Positions 35,523-44,814 are shown, numbered from the stretch's first letter. The stretch: 64,000 nucleotides of DNA from Natronospirales bacterium (GCA_021816765.1 JAKAXB010000002.1:62001-126000); one strand, 5' to 3'. Made by a program: numbers and translations. The notes: generated by a model from the letters alone, not told the origin.

Positions 35523-36653
35523 TTATTGCAGGCGGTTGCGGATCGCGATGGTGGCGGTAAATATCCGCCGCAGGCGCGTGTCCCTCGGCACGGTGATGCT
35601 GGTGCCGAGCAGGTTGTAGACGGGTGCTACTGTCGGCAGCGGCATGGCACCCTCATCACTGCGCACCAAGAGCGCGATGCGCACGCTCACTACATTGCTC
35701 CAGTCACCGGCCGCCGCCACGGCCGCGGCCGTCTCGTATTCGCTGGGGGTCTGGGTGCCGGTGAGGTCCACTCCATACAGCACCTGCATGTTTTCCACCC
35801 CCGGAACCAGTTCCTCGTAGGAGAAACCGTTGGTCTGGGTGGTATCGGTGACTGCCTCGAACAAGGCGGGCGAACCATCGGTTCCCTGACCAATGAAGAA
35901 GACAATCGTCGTGGGCGCCAGCATCACCTGGGCACCCACGAAGTCTGAAGGCAAGCCCTGTATGGCATTGCCGGGTGAGCCGCTGCCCGTGTTATGCACC
36001 ACATTCGTGCCGCCGCCGTTGACCTGGGTGGCCTGCATCACCACCGCACTCAGGCAGTTGGTAATCACCATCAGGTTACCGGTCTGAATACCCCCGTTCA
36101 TATTGATCTGGAAATCCGCGGAAGGGCTGCCCGGTGAAGCGCCGCCCGGGATGGAGGTGATATAGACGGGATCGCCGCCCTGACTGAAACGCACCACCAA
36201 CACGTCGGTGCCGGGTATCACCCGGTTCTGCAAAGTGCTGTCCAGCGTGGGTGACCAGTTGCCCGTCCCGGTGCTGGGGTTGGGGTTTTCCGACGGGAGG
36301 GTATAGGCGTCCGTCGGTGCGGTGCCGGTAAACTCATAACCCGTGAGCGCGGTGGTGAAATCGTAGGGCAGGTTGGAGCCGGATTGCGGATTGAGGTAGT
36401 TGGCCACCTGGGTGCTGGTGGCGCAGCCCATATAACCCGCCATGCGCGTGTCGTTGTGGATGAAATCCAGGGCGAAACGGCCGTTTTCCTGCACCCGTGC
36501 GATGGCCGTGTTGACGCCGTAACCCTGACGGCTGGAAATGAAAATGGACAGTACGCCCGCCATCAGAATCAGGCCCACTACCAGCGCGATCATGAGTTCG
36601 ATCAGCGACAAACCGGTTTGCCGGAGCCTGAGATGAGTTTGATTACCGCGCAT
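35523..36653 (-). CDS. pilW: Type IV pilus assembly protein PilW (copy A)
   Basis: A minor pilin of 376 residues that joins PilV and PilX at the pilus tip. It has cleavage after Gly14 in RQTGLSLIELMIALVVG, Glu19 (mature Glu5), then QGYGVNTAIARVQENGRFALDF, the PilW family block. The large C-terminal domain has VLVVRFSQGGDP, VNGGGTNVVHNTGSGSPGN and the late VPRDTRLRRIFTATIAIRNRL. It overlaps neither neighbour; the pilV stop is 11 bases upstream. Confidence 0.93.
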   Translation of the reverse strand: MRGNQTHLRLRQTGLSLIELMIALVVGLILMAGVLSIFISSRQGYGVNTAIARVQENGRFALDFIHNDTRMAGYMGCATSTQVANYLNPQSGSNLPYDFTTALTGYEFTGTAPTDAYTLPSENPNPSTGTGNWSPTLDSTLQNRVIPGTDVLVVRFSQGGDPVYITSIPGGASPGSPSADFQINMNGGIQTGNLMVITNCLSAVVMQATQVNGGGTNVVHNTGSGSPGNAIQGLPSDFVGAQVMLAPTTIVFFIGQGTDGSPALFEAVTDTTQTNGFSYEELVPGVENMQVLYGVDLTGTQTPSEYETAAAVAAAGDWSNVVSVRIALLVRSDEGAMPLPTVAPVYNLLGTSITVPRDTRLRRIFTATIAIRNRLQ

Positions 36654-36664
36654 GGGTGCCGTTC

Positions 36665-37231
36665 CTATAGCGCTGAACTGACGCTCAGGCTGAAGGTGGC
36701 GGCAGGGGGTGCGCCGCTCTTCTGCAGGCTGTCGTGGGCGCGGCTGTCATTCCACAGTACCGTGATGGTGACCAGGGTGACGCCGCTGTTGTCGGCGGAG
36801 GTTACGGCGCCCCGGCCCTGGGGCAGCAATGTCGCCAGGTCATATTCCCATTGGCCCAGGTCGTAAGCGGCCAGCGTGGCCGAACTGCAACTTCCGCTGG
36901 TACAGGTGGTGGGTTCGCTGCCGGTAGCGGCGGAGGTGGGCATGGGGATGTCATACATACCGTTGTCCGCCGCAGTTCGATTGGCGCGCATGCGATCCAT
37001 GATGTTGTACGCCAGGGCCGTGGCCTGGGTACGCATGTAGGCGCTGTCGTTGCTCTTGAGCGTAGTGCTGATCATGGCGGCGATGCCCAGCAGCCCCACC
37101 GACAGAATCACCAGTGCGATCAATACCTCCAGCAGGCTGAAGCCGGCCAGTCGTAAGCAGGACGGCAATCCATCCCTCCCGGCGGAAGCGTGACGAGGAG
37201 TGAGGGGGTATTCAGCAAATGTTTTAGGCAT
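36665..37231 (-). CDS. pilV: Type IV pilus modification/minor pilin PilV (copy A)
   Basis: The protein of 188 residues has a long 30-residue prepilin leader cut after Gly30 (LRLAGFSLLEVLIALVIL), Glu35 as mature Glu5, and then SVGLLGIAAMISTTLKSNDSAYMRTQATALAYNIMDRMRAN in part. The leader is unusual: the codons for YPLTPRHAS contain CCCCTCACTCCTCG, a member of the heptamer repeat family seen also at guaA and tadA. The first part of the mature protein is almost identical in DNA to copy B (163 bp, two differences); the C-terminal domain is more divergent. Confidence 0.92.
   Translation of the reverse strand: MPKTFAEYPLTPRHASAGRDGLPSCLRLAGFSLLEVLIALVILSVGLLGIAAMISTTLKSNDSAYMRTQATALAYNIMDRMRANRTAADNGMYDIPMPTSAATGSEPTTCTSGSCSSATLAAYDLGQWEYDLATLLPQGRGAVTSADNSGVTLVTITVLWNDSRAHDSLQKSGAPPAATFSLSVSSAL
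36979..37141. repeat. Highly similar pilV block, copy A (163 bp)
   Basis: The block matches 45129-45291 with only two differences as read by eye (37061 and 37064). It encodes the conserved N-terminal half-helix and first turn of PilV. The similarity falls on both sides. Confidence 0.8.
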
Positions 37232-37246
37232 GACGGCCGGCGTCTC

Positions 37247-37783
37247 TTAAGGACAGGTAAGCGGCGTGCTGCCGTCAAGCCCGTAGCCCACCGTGGTCGC
37301 GGCTTCTGCCATGCCGGTGGCGGACAGGCTGATGGCACGGGCATAGGTGGCGCCTCTGGAGTCACAGAGTGTGAAGGTGACGGGGCCCACGGGTGTGGGG
37401 GTCAGCATGCCATTGGCCTGAAACGTGAAGCGGTAATTGTCATTGCTGGTGAAGGTGTTGTTGTCGCTGATGGCCGGGAACACCTGGATTACCGAGGTGG
37501 CGGCACCGGGAGGCAGAGTGTTGTAGTAGACAATCCAGCCACGGGCCCAGGTGCTGCCGCCGCAAGTGGTATTGCTGCCGGCGCAAATGCTCACATCGGT
37601 ACCGATTTTGATGGCCTCACTGCGGGCCAGTGTCAGGCCCGCAAGCAGGCTGTTGACCTGGGAAAGGTCCCGGTCATTCTTGATGGTGGCGCTGAAATCC
37701 GGAACAGCGACTGTCGTCAGAATGGCAACCACCGCCACCAGGACCAGCAGCTCAATGAGGGTAAAGCCGCCTTGGTGCTTCAT
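37247..37783 (-). CDS. fimT: Type IV pilus pseudopilin FimT/FimU-like (copy A)
   Basis: The protein of 178 residues is the first gene of operon A. The prepilin site is GGFTLIELLVLVAVVAIL, cut after Gly6, with Glu11 as mature Glu5. The following VAVPDFSATIKNDRDLSQVNSL and ARSEAIKIGTDVSIC are the GspH/FimT pattern. It acts with PilV, PilW, PilX and PilE in the minor-pilin priming complex. Either fimT or fimU can be used for such genes. Two cysteine pairs (ICAGSNTTC and the last TCP) may be disulphide-bonded. Confidence 0.9.
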   Translation of the reverse strand: MKHQGGFTLIELLVLVAVVAILTTVAVPDFSATIKNDRDLSQVNSLLAGLTLARSEAIKIGTDVSICAGSNTTCGGSTWARGWIVYYNTLPPGAATSVIQVFPAISDNNTFTSNDNYRFTFQANGMLTPTPVGPVTFTLCDSRGATYARAISLSATGMAEAATTVGYGLDGSTPLTCP

Positions 37784-37939
37784 TGCGCTTCGCTCATAAA
37801 TAGTTCGCGTACTAAAGAATATATGCGGGAGACAATAAAATTGAGCGGTTATGACGACAAGTGTGCAGAAATTCCCGATGAATGGGGGTCACTAGGGCAA
37901 ACCCATATCTATTATTTTACATATTATTTATGACAGATG
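37784..37939. other. Inter-operon spacer between copy A and copy B
   Basis: This AT-rich 156-bp spacer lies upstream of fimT copy A and just past the terminator and pilE of copy B. It contains the promoter region of operon A on the minus strand, but no clear -35/-10 pair is found. A plus-strand AGGGCAAACC at 37895-37904 resembles the GEMM core but lacks the rest. Confidence 0.4.
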
Positions 37940-37971
37940 GGTCGCAAGCGGAATCCATGTGCCGCGCACGC

Positions 37972-37998
37972 AAAAACCGGCCGGCGAGTGCCGGCCGG
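37972..37998 (-). terminator. Intrinsic terminator of minor-pilin operon B
   Basis: This has the same nine-pair stem and T-run as the copy A terminator. It ends operon B before the promoter region of operon A, so the two operons are likely transcribed separately. Confidence 0.88.
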
Positions 37999-38020
37999 AT
38001 CAAACAGGGGTGGGCGGGTA

Positions 38021-38452
38021 TCAGTGTCCCCAGCAGGTGCTGGTAGTGAGAACGCCGGCGGAATTGGTGGAAGTCTTGTTGCCGGTGTTGTCGAGGCTGA
38101 AGGTGCGGCAATCGGTATCGTTGAGCTGGTTGCCGAGGGCGGTGGCCGTGAGGCTGTAGGTGGAGGCGGCCACGGTATAGGTCACGGCGTAGTAGGCATA
38201 TTGGGACCGGGTAGTGAGCGGCGGCGAGCAGTTGGCGTTGTTGTAGGCAAAGTACTGGGTGTAGCAGCGTTCCAGGATCTGGGAATCCTGACTGAGGAGG
38301 GTTTCCGCGTCGGAGCGGTGGGATTTCAGCACTGAGCGTTCATAGGAGGGATAGGCGATGGCGGCGATGATGCCGACGATGGCCACCACGATCATGAGCT
38401 CGATCAGCGAGAAGCCCGCGGCGGGCCGTACGCTGGCCGCCGGACTCGTCAT
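38021..38452 (-). CDS. pilE: Type IV minor pilin PilE (copy B)
   Basis: The 143 residues are identical to copy A, codon for codon. It has the same prepilin site and cysteines. Overlap of its ATG with the stop of the pilY2-like gene (ATGA) is conserved. Identity at synonymous sites contrasts with the diverged operon around it, so the two genes have been homogenised or duplicated very recently. Confidence 0.93.
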   Translation of the reverse strand: MTSPAASVRPAAGFSLIELMIVVAIVGIIAAIAYPSYERSVLKSHRSDAETLLSQDSQILERCYTQYFAYNNANCSPPLTTRSQYAYYAVTYTVAASTYSLTATALGNQLNDTDCRTFSLDNTGNKTSTNSAGVLTTSTCWGH

Positions 38453-38832
38453 GGGTGTCCCCCCGGTTGCGCGGGGAGTGCGGGCAGCCAGGTGATGCGG
38501 GTGATGATGGGGGCGGGCGGGGTGGCTTCGGCCTTGGCCGCAGCCCCGGGACCGGGATGGATGGAGGGACTACCGGTCACGAACTGGATCGGCATACCGA
38601 TGTGCAGCACTGCAAATCCGCCGATACCCCGAAACGCCGCCTGCGGCGAGACCGCATAAATCCGGCCGTTCACCGTGATAGTGTGATGCAGGTAATCAAT
38701 GTGCTGGACCAGACCCGTCGCCACTTGGTCAGCGGCCAAGCCGAACATGGCCAGGGCCGACCGGCCTGTGGCGAGACTCAGAATCAAGGCGGCTGTCAGG
38801 CTCTTAAGCATCAACCGAACATGTTTGCGCAT
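38449..38832 (-). CDS. PilY2-like small secreted protein (copy B)
   Basis: From the ATG at 38832 (GAGG eight bases upstream) the protein has 127 residues. A signal peptide (MRKHVRLMLKSLTAALILSLATGRSALA) is followed by HTITVNGRIYAVSPQAAF and MPIQFVTG. The Ala-rich stretch PGPGAAAKAEATPPAP is absent from copy A, and the shared end is LPAQPGGHP. The longer frame to 38922 would hide the signal peptide. As in copy A, the assignment rests on position, size and secretion. Confidence 0.72.
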   Translation of the reverse strand: MRKHVRLMLKSLTAALILSLATGRSALAMFGLAADQVATGLVQHIDYLHHTITVNGRIYAVSPQAAFRGIGGFAVLHIGMPIQFVTGSPSIHPGPGAAAKAEATPPAPIITRITWLPALPAQPGGHP

Positions 38833-38872
38833 GGAGACATCCTCATTCGTCATACGACATATCACTTCAAAA

Positions 38873-41800
38873 TTAATGTATCTGCCACCACGAGGACCGG
38901 CCGCTTTGCCCGCCGCGTTCACCCACGTTCAGGATGGCACCCGTGGACAAGGTGGTGAGCTTGACCGCCTGGATGGCTCCCTGGCTCGCCGACAGAATGG
39001 TCGGGGCCGACGCATATACAGAGCCGAGCCCGATACCCACCGGATTCTGGCCATTCACCTGATCGCTCGCATTCAGTTGCCCGTCGCCATTGATGTCCAA
39101 TTGCGGCTGCGGGAAGCTGCCGCCGTTCGAGTAGTTCACGGCCATCAGGAACGACGTTCCACCACCGGTACACAAGTCAGCCGGCGACGGCGCGTAGGTG
39201 GTAAACACCACTTCGCCATTGTAGAGCCGCGGATTGGTGATGACCCGCTCGCCGGTGTTCGGCAGATTCATGTACCAGCCACGCGAGGTATTCCAGTTCA
39301 CCGGATTGTTGGTGACGGTGCGGAGCGTGACCGTGGCGCCATTGATGGTGGCACTGGTGTTGGTGAGCGTCTGCTGCACCAGCTGACTCAAGGTGGCGGT
39401 GCCGGCGCCATTGTCCAGTACCGCATAGAATGACTGCACATTGGTATTGGTAATATCCGGCGTGCCGAGATACTGGCCAGTGCCGAAATACACCACGGTG
39501 CCACTCGCGCCCGGGAAGTTCGGTACCAGGGATACCGCTGGGGTTACGGTGATGGGTTGCGGGACATTGCCGGGCCCCAGCGCCTGGAACAACAGCGAGA
39601 CAACCCAGCTGGACGGATTGGCATTGGAGATATCCACTTTCCACAAGTTGCCCTGCAGATCGCCCGCGTACACCGTATCGGCCGGGGCGCTCAGATTACC
39701 ACCACTGTTGATTACCACCGGGCTGGAGAGGCCGTTGGGCAGCGTGCTGCTGCAGGTGCCCGGGACGGCGGCACACAAATTGATCTTGGCCACCAATTGG
39801 CCCGTCTGGGGGTTGACAGCATAGAGATAATCGTTGCCGTCGGAGTTGTTGTAACCCGAGCCGAAGAACACCAGGAAGCCGTTGGAATTGGCGTTGGTAC
39901 TGCCGGTGTCGTTGGTGAGCGCGATAACCGGCTGGCTGTAGGTGAGTCCCAGCGTGGAATCGGTGAATTCCCACAGCACGTTGGACGCCAAGGTGGACTC
40001 GGTGGTGATGGCCGCAGGATTGGTGACATCCAGGGCATAAATACTCTGGCCGCCGTCGTTGAGGCCGCCCACCAGCACCGTGTGCCAACTTCCGTCGCTG
40101 AACTTCACGTCACCTGCCGATGGAGAGCCGTCCACATAGAATTGATGCGCATTGTTGTAGGTCGGAGCGGAAAGGTTGACGAGGTTTGGGAATACCCCGT
40201 TGGGAATGAAGGCGAATTTTTCCTGGCCCGTATTTGCATCGAAGGCGTGCAGCATGCCGTCGTTGGCGCCCACGTAAATCATCGGTGTGCGGCTGGCGGT
40301 ACTGGTGGCGAACGTCTGATAACTTGGGTCGGACAGGTACGGGCCGTTCGAGGCGCCGACATACAGCGCCGCGCTGTCCACGATATCCCCCAGGATGTGG
40401 GAGCGGTTGCGGAAAGTGCCGCCGTTGCGCTGCTCCTCCGCGGTATCGCCGCGCAGGTAGTCGAGCCGGTCAGGTCCGAGGATATCCGTGGGACTGGTCA
40501 TGAGTTCCGATTGCTGGGTGCTGCTGATATCGCTCCAGCGGAAGGGCACGGCGGTCCCGCTGGTCGGATTCCAGGTGGCGATCAAGCGGCTTGTGTCCCA
40601 GCCCGCGCCCATGCCGGGGGTGTTGGGGCAGGAACTGCCGGTTGCCAGGGTATCCAGTTGGCACTGCGCCGACCAGGTGGCGGAGGTGCTTACCACGCCG
40701 GTGGTGGCATTCACGGGGAAGGCCTGCAGATTGCCGGTCCAGTCAAAGTAGGGTGTGTCGTAGCCGGTATAGGAAGCCTGATACACCACCGTGCCGGTGT
40801 TGAGGCCGCTGCCGTTCACCGCCGCCGACACCGAGGACACGTTGAGGGCGTTGATGGTGCTGATGATGGTCTGCATGTCCTGGGCCACGGCCGTGGCGCT
40901 GGTGGCGGCGAAATAGCTGTTGGTGCCGCCGGCCACGGCCATGGCGGTGAGGGCTTGAGCAGCCTGAGGGTTCAGGGTCGGATCCACGCCGGGACCCAGG
41001 CCCACCACAAAGGTTTTCACGCCGGCGTTATTCAGGTCCGTCAATTCCGTGATGGTGTCCTGCAGCGCCTGATCGTTGGTGCTGGTCAGGGCGCCGGTCG
41101 TGGGATCAAAGCTGGCGGTGACCGCATATCCGGCGGCGGCGGCGCTGCCGATGGGCGGCCAGTTCTTGCCGCTCAAATCTTCGGTCGGTAAACCATCGGT
41201 CATGAGGATTACGTAACGCGGCGGTGTGCAGCCGTTGGGAGACGAGCTGGGCGGGTTGCTGTTGTAGTAGGTGAGCGCCTTGCTCAACATGCCGGCGATG
41301 GGGGACTGCCCGGCATTGGAGTAAATGGCGTGGTTGTTGTTGTAATTGGCCAGGCTGCATTCCGCGCTCGCGGGATTGGCGGTGCAATCGGTGGCAGCCT
41401 GGGTGAGTGCGTAGGAAGGGATGGAGCCGAAGTTCGGTTCCGACACCAGGTAGGGGCTGAAATTTGCCAAATACGCGGTGATTTGCGCCTGGGTCGGGTT
41501 CTGGCCGGAGCTGGTGATGGGTACCAGCAGGTTGCCGGTAGTGGCGCTCGGGGTGCCCGACTGGAGCCAGCCGCGGCGCGCATAGGCCACCTCCGGGGAA
41601 TAGGCCACGTAGCCCGCATTGGTGGGGTAGGTGTTGAGTGCACCGGTGCCGCCGATGCTGGGGGTGGTGACGCTGTAGGTGAGCTCGACCTGATTCGTGT
41701 TGTACTGGCTGAGGGTGAACGAGGTGTAGGGGTTCCCGGGCGTGGGACCGCTGCTGGCCTCGAAGATGTTCTGGTTGAACGACCCGGTCAGGAACACGTC

Positions 41801-43057
41801 GTTGATGTCGGGGTCATCGGCGCTGGCTCCGATGATCAGGTAGGGGCTGGTGTTGGCCGTGCTGCCGTACGTGCTGATGATGCTGTTGCACCAGCCGCCC
41901 GGGTTGTTGTGGCAGGGATTGTTGACGTAGCGTGTGCCGGCCGCGGGCACCGTGCTGGAGAAACTGAAGCCGCCCGCGGGGCTGATGTAGTAGGCCCAGG
42001 TTGGGTACCAATTGACGCCAGACACGGAGTAATCCAGCAGGCCGAAATCCGTCTCGCCCGCATAGGTGGAGATCACCTTGGTGATGGCCGCCTTGGTGAT
42101 GTTCATGCGGCTGGGTGCGTTGTCGATCTGGCCATTCCAGGAATTGTGATAGGGATAGGTATAGGCAGCAGCAAACTCCCACAGGTGGCAATAATAGGTT
42201 ACAGGTGTCGGGCAGGGTGTTCCGGAATCGCCCGGGCCGGTGCCGCAAGGCGGCGTGGGCGTCCCGCTGCCAGTGGAGCGGGTGTGGGCGCCGCTGCCGT
42301 TGCCACCTGCCAGGTCGCTGACATTGCCCAAGCCCAAGAGCATGGCTGCCGGACTCACGGCGGAAATGCCATCGGGCGGCATCGCCGAGTGGGTGGCGAG
42401 GCGCTCCGCCGAGGGTTTCCACAGCATGGTGATGGGAGACAGAGCGCTGGTGGAATAGTTGCCGTTGCCGTTGTACCACCAGGTTACCGTATTGTTCCAA
42501 GTGAGACCGGACGGCCAGTCGGAATCCGAGGTGGGGGGATTATTGGGTCGCGGCAGGGAAGTTGGATAGCCCGACGTGGTGATGGGGGTGGTGTTATTGA
42601 CGGCGCAATACCAGTAATTGCCGCCGTTACCGGTCTGTACCGTCGGGTCCGTGTAACCGAATGAGTAGGTGTAGGGTGCCTGACCGTTGCCGTTTGAGCC
42701 TACCGGTGGCGTGAAACCGCTCGGAATCTGGTAATTGACCGGCGAGCTGGATTGGTCCAGCGCGTTCCCCACCGGTATCCCCGACCAGGTCATGATGGCG
42801 CTTGAGCTGGGGGCGCCACTGATGCTGCTGTCGTCGGTGACATTGTCGCTGCTGTCCATGGAGTTGGAGTTGCCCACTGCGATCAGCACCTGCGGATGGG
42901 TGGGGATCACCACCGTCATGGGAATGCTGGAGATGGCCACCTGGGGTGGTGCGGAGCTACCCAGCGCCATGTCCGTGACGCCTGCGAACAGGGCGCTGGT
43001 AATCAGCGTCACGGCGGCGGTGAGCAGCCAGGGTTTCTTGTTGGGGCAGACGCGCAT
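38873..43057 (-). CDS. pilY1: PilY1-type pilus tip adhesin (copy B)
   Basis: This copy has 1394 residues, about 216 more than copy A. The signal peptide (MRVCPNKKPWLLTAAVTLITSALFAG) is followed by VLIAVGNSNSMDSSDN, where Gly replaces the first MIDAS Asp, and YVILMTDGLPTEDLSG. The extra length is in the N-terminal half, in Asn/Ser/Gly/Thr/Pro-rich segments with several cysteines. The C-terminal propeller keeps RSHILGDIVDSAALYVG, YVGANDGMLHAFD and WKVDISN, and the calcium loop is DINGDGQLNASD. The start at 43057 has GGAG six bases upstream. It follows pilX and precedes the pilY2-like gene. Confidence 0.93.
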   Translation of the reverse strand: MRVCPNKKPWLLTAAVTLITSALFAGVTDMALGSSAPPQVAISSIPMTVVIPTHPQVLIAVGNSNSMDSSDNVTDDSSISGAPSSSAIMTWSGIPVGNALDQSSSPVNYQIPSGFTPPVGSNGNGQAPYTYSFGYTDPTVQTGNGGNYWYCAVNNTTPITTSGYPTSLPRPNNPPTSDSDWPSGLTWNNTVTWWYNGNGNYSTSALSPITMLWKPSAERLATHSAMPPDGISAVSPAAMLLGLGNVSDLAGGNGSGAHTRSTGSGTPTPPCGTGPGDSGTPCPTPVTYYCHLWEFAAAYTYPYHNSWNGQIDNAPSRMNITKAAITKVISTYAGETDFGLLDYSVSGVNWYPTWAYYISPAGGFSFSSTVPAAGTRYVNNPCHNNPGGWCNSIISTYGSTANTSPYLIIGASADDPDINDVFLTGSFNQNIFEASSGPTPGNPYTSFTLSQYNTNQVELTYSVTTPSIGGTGALNTYPTNAGYVAYSPEVAYARRGWLQSGTPSATTGNLLVPITSSGQNPTQAQITAYLANFSPYLVSEPNFGSIPSYALTQAATDCTANPASAECSLANYNNNHAIYSNAGQSPIAGMLSKALTYYNSNPPSSSPNGCTPPRYVILMTDGLPTEDLSGKNWPPIGSAAAAGYAVTASFDPTTGALTSTNDQALQDTITELTDLNNAGVKTFVVGLGPGVDPTLNPQAAQALTAMAVAGGTNSYFAATSATAVAQDMQTIISTINALNVSSVSAAVNGSGLNTGTVVYQASYTGYDTPYFDWTGNLQAFPVNATTGVVSTSATWSAQCQLDTLATGSSCPNTPGMGAGWDTSRLIATWNPTSGTAVPFRWSDISSTQQSELMTSPTDILGPDRLDYLRGDTAEEQRNGGTFRNRSHILGDIVDSAALYVGASNGPYLSDPSYQTFATSTASRTPMIYVGANDGMLHAFDANTGQEKFAFIPNGVFPNLVNLSAPTYNNAHQFYVDGSPSAGDVKFSDGSWHTVLVGGLNDGGQSIYALDVTNPAAITTESTLASNVLWEFTDSTLGLTYSQPVIALTNDTGSTNANSNGFLVFFGSGYNNSDGNDYLYAVNPQTGQLVAKINLCAAVPGTCSSTLPNGLSSPVVINSGGNLSAPADTVYAGDLQGNLWKVDISNANPSSWVVSLLFQALGPGNVPQPITVTPAVSLVPNFPGASGTVVYFGTGQYLGTPDITNTNVQSFYAVLDNGAGTATLSQLVQQTLTNTSATINGATVTLRTVTNNPVNWNTSRGWYMNLPNTGERVITNPRLYNGEVVFTTYAPSPADLCTGGGTSFLMAVNYSNGGSFPQPQLDINGDGQLNASDQVNGQNPVGIGLGSVYASAPTILSASQGAIQAVKLTTLSTGAILNVGERGGQSGRSSWWQIH

Positions 43058-43103
43058 GCTGATCTCCTTCAACGGTACGGATCACGCACCGCTGTTTCTC
43101 CAA

Positions 43104-43697
43104 TCATTGGCGGTACATGCTTTGCAGCATGGCCGTCGCTGTGGTGTCACCGCCGGTGCCGAGTACGGTGATGCGGTAAAGCTGGATGGTGGGTGTGCCG
43201 CCGCCGAACTGCGGCTGGGCCAGGTTACCGCCCGGCGCCGCCACCGGCGGCATTTGTTCGATGATGATTTCCGGTTGTGCGGCAACGTACTGGAGACTGG
43301 AACCGGTAATAGTGGAATAACCGAGCACATTGCCGCTGTTGCTCCACAGTCCGGAACTTTCCCACAACGGTACGGCCGGTGGGTTGAGTGCATTGAAAAG
43401 GTAAGTACCGGCGGTATCGGCGCTGAAGTTGCTGCAGGCCGTCAGCATGGTGCTCAGGCAACTTTGCGCCGCGCTAAGGCCGGCTTCGGCCGACTGGAAA
43501 GCCAAGTCGCGGTTGCGGGCGTTGCCCGCCATGCGTTCTTCCAGTGATGTGCTCTGGGCTGCGGCCAGGCCGAGGATGGTCAGTACCAGCAGCAGGATCA
43601 GGGCCACGATCAGCACGAACCCCTGTTGGTTGTGGGATGAGGAATTTGACGGTGACTGTTGTTGCGGTTGCCGCATCATGACGGTGTCCTTGCTCAT
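43104..43697 (-). CDS. pilX: Type IV pilus assembly protein PilX (copy B)
   Basis: The minor pilin has 197 residues, with cleavage after Gly26 (SHNQQGFVLIVALILLLVL) and Val at mature position five, like other PilX proteins. The block AAAQSTSLEERMAGNARN is shared with copy A. A Gln/Ser-rich leader is unusual. The ATG overlaps the pilW stop by ATGA; a later ATG (43679) is possible. The C-terminal part has two cysteines (QSCLSTMLTACS). Confidence 0.91.
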   Translation of the reverse strand: MSKDTVMMRQPQQQSPSNSSSHNQQGFVLIVALILLLVLTILGLAAAQSTSLEERMAGNARNRDLAFQSAEAGLSAAQSCLSTMLTACSNFSADTAGTYLFNALNPPAVPLWESSGLWSNSGNVLGYSTITGSSLQYVAAQPEIIIEQMPPVAAPGGNLAQPQFGGGTPTIQLYRITVLGTGGDTTATAMLQSMYRQ

Positions 43698-44812
43698 GGC
43701 AGACGATTGCGAATGGCGATGGTGGCGGTGAATACCTGCCGCAGCCGCGTATCCCGTGGTACGGTGATGGTGGTACCGAGCAGATTGTAGGTGGGTGCGG
43801 CAGCCGGCAACGGTACAGCGCCCAGATCGCTGCGCAACAGCAGGGCGATGCGCACGCTCACCACGCTGCTCCAGTCCGGCACGTTCGTCGCCGTAACGTA
43901 CTCGCTGGGCACTTGGCTGCCGGTCAGATCCACGCCGTACAGCACCTGCATGTTTTCCACTCCCGGCACCAGCTCCTGGTATTGGAAACCATTGGCCTGG
44001 CTGGTATCGGTGATCGCCTCGAACAGAGCCGGGGAGCCGTCAGCACCCTGGCCTACATAGAACACAGTGGTGGTGGGCGCTAATGTCACCTGAGCGCCTT
44101 GGTAGTAGGTGGGCAGGATCTTGATCGCATTGCCGGGTGAGCCGCTGCCCGTGTTATGCACTACATTCGTTCCTCCACCGTTGACCTGGGTGGCCTGCAG
44201 TACAACAGCGCTCACACAATTGCTGACGATCAGCAAATCCCCCGGCTGAATCCCGCCGTTGGTTGTGATATTAAAGTCCGCGGAAGGGGTACTCGGGACG
44301 AAGTTGATATAAATCTGGCTGGTACCGGCTTGGGAATACCTCACCACCAGCGCATCGCTGCCGGGCATCACCTTGTTCTGCAGGGTGCTGTCCAGCGTGG
44401 GTGACCAGTTGCTCGTCCCCGTGCTGGGGCTGGGGTTTTCTGCCGGGATGGTATAGGAGTTTGACGGTGCGGTGCCGCTGTATTCAAAGCCGGTGAGGGC
44501 CGTGCCGAAATCGTAGGGTAGGTTGGAGCCTGATGGTGTGTTGAGGTAGCTTTTTATCTGCGCACTGGTGGCGCAACCCATGTAGCCAGCCATGCGCGCG
44601 TCGGTGCGGATAAAGTCCAGGGCGAAGCGGCCGTTTTCCTGTATCTGGCCCACGGCGTTGTTGATGCCGTAACTCTGGCGGCTGGCGATGAAAATGGATA
44701 TCACACCTGCCATCAGGATCAGTCCCACCACCAGCGCGATCATGAGTTCGATCAGTGACATGCCGTCCTGCCGGGCTCGAAGTTGGGTTGGATTGAAGCG
44801 CATGGGAGTCAT
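43694..44812 (-). CDS. pilW: Type IV pilus assembly protein PilW (copy B)
   Basis: The minor pilin has 372 residues, with cleavage after Gly17 (ARQDGMSLIELMIALVVG), Glu22 as mature Glu5, then QSYGINNAVGQIQENGRFALDF. It shares many blocks with copy A, including SNWSPTLDSTLQN, VNGGGTNVVHNTGSGSPGN and VPRDTRLRQVFTATIAIRN, and differs mainly in the middle. A second ATG (44803) would also be acceptable. The operon order and overlaps are as in copy A. Confidence 0.93.
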   Translation of the reverse strand: MTPMRFNPTQLRARQDGMSLIELMIALVVGLILMAGVISIFIASRQSYGINNAVGQIQENGRFALDFIRTDARMAGYMGCATSAQIKSYLNTPSGSNLPYDFGTALTGFEYSGTAPSNSYTIPAENPSPSTGTSNWSPTLDSTLQNKVMPGSDALVVRYSQAGTSQIYINFVPSTPSADFNITTNGGIQPGDLLIVSNCVSAVVLQATQVNGGGTNVVHNTGSGSPGNAIKILPTYYQGAQVTLAPTTTVFYVGQGADGSPALFEAITDTSQANGFQYQELVPGVENMQVLYGVDLTGSQVPSEYVTATNVPDWSSVVSVRIALLLRSDLGAVPLPAAAPTYNLLGTTITVPRDTRLRQVFTATIAIRNRLP

Positions 44813-44814
44813 TC

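Larger units (their letters stand above)
37940..38488. repeat. 549-bp direct repeat, copy B (pilE, pilY2 end, terminator)
   Basis: This is the second copy of the block at 30474-31022, offset 7466 bp, with no difference seen. It has the terminator, pilE and the 3' end of the pilY2-like gene. Confidence 0.93.

Noticed and set aside
37889-37960. AGGGCAAACCC followed by GGGTCGCAAG, suggestive of a second GEMM riboswitch
   Set aside because: The loop is not GNRA-type, the GACGCAAAG and CCGG-CTAA core parts are missing, and it points away from the genes on the minus strand. Probably coincidence.
39557-42664. Large plus-strand frames (544 and 444 residues) opposite pilY1 copy B
   Set aside because: They are antisense to a well-supported secreted protein, full of Gly/Arg/Val, and have no motif. 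They are a by-product of G+C-rich third codon positions.
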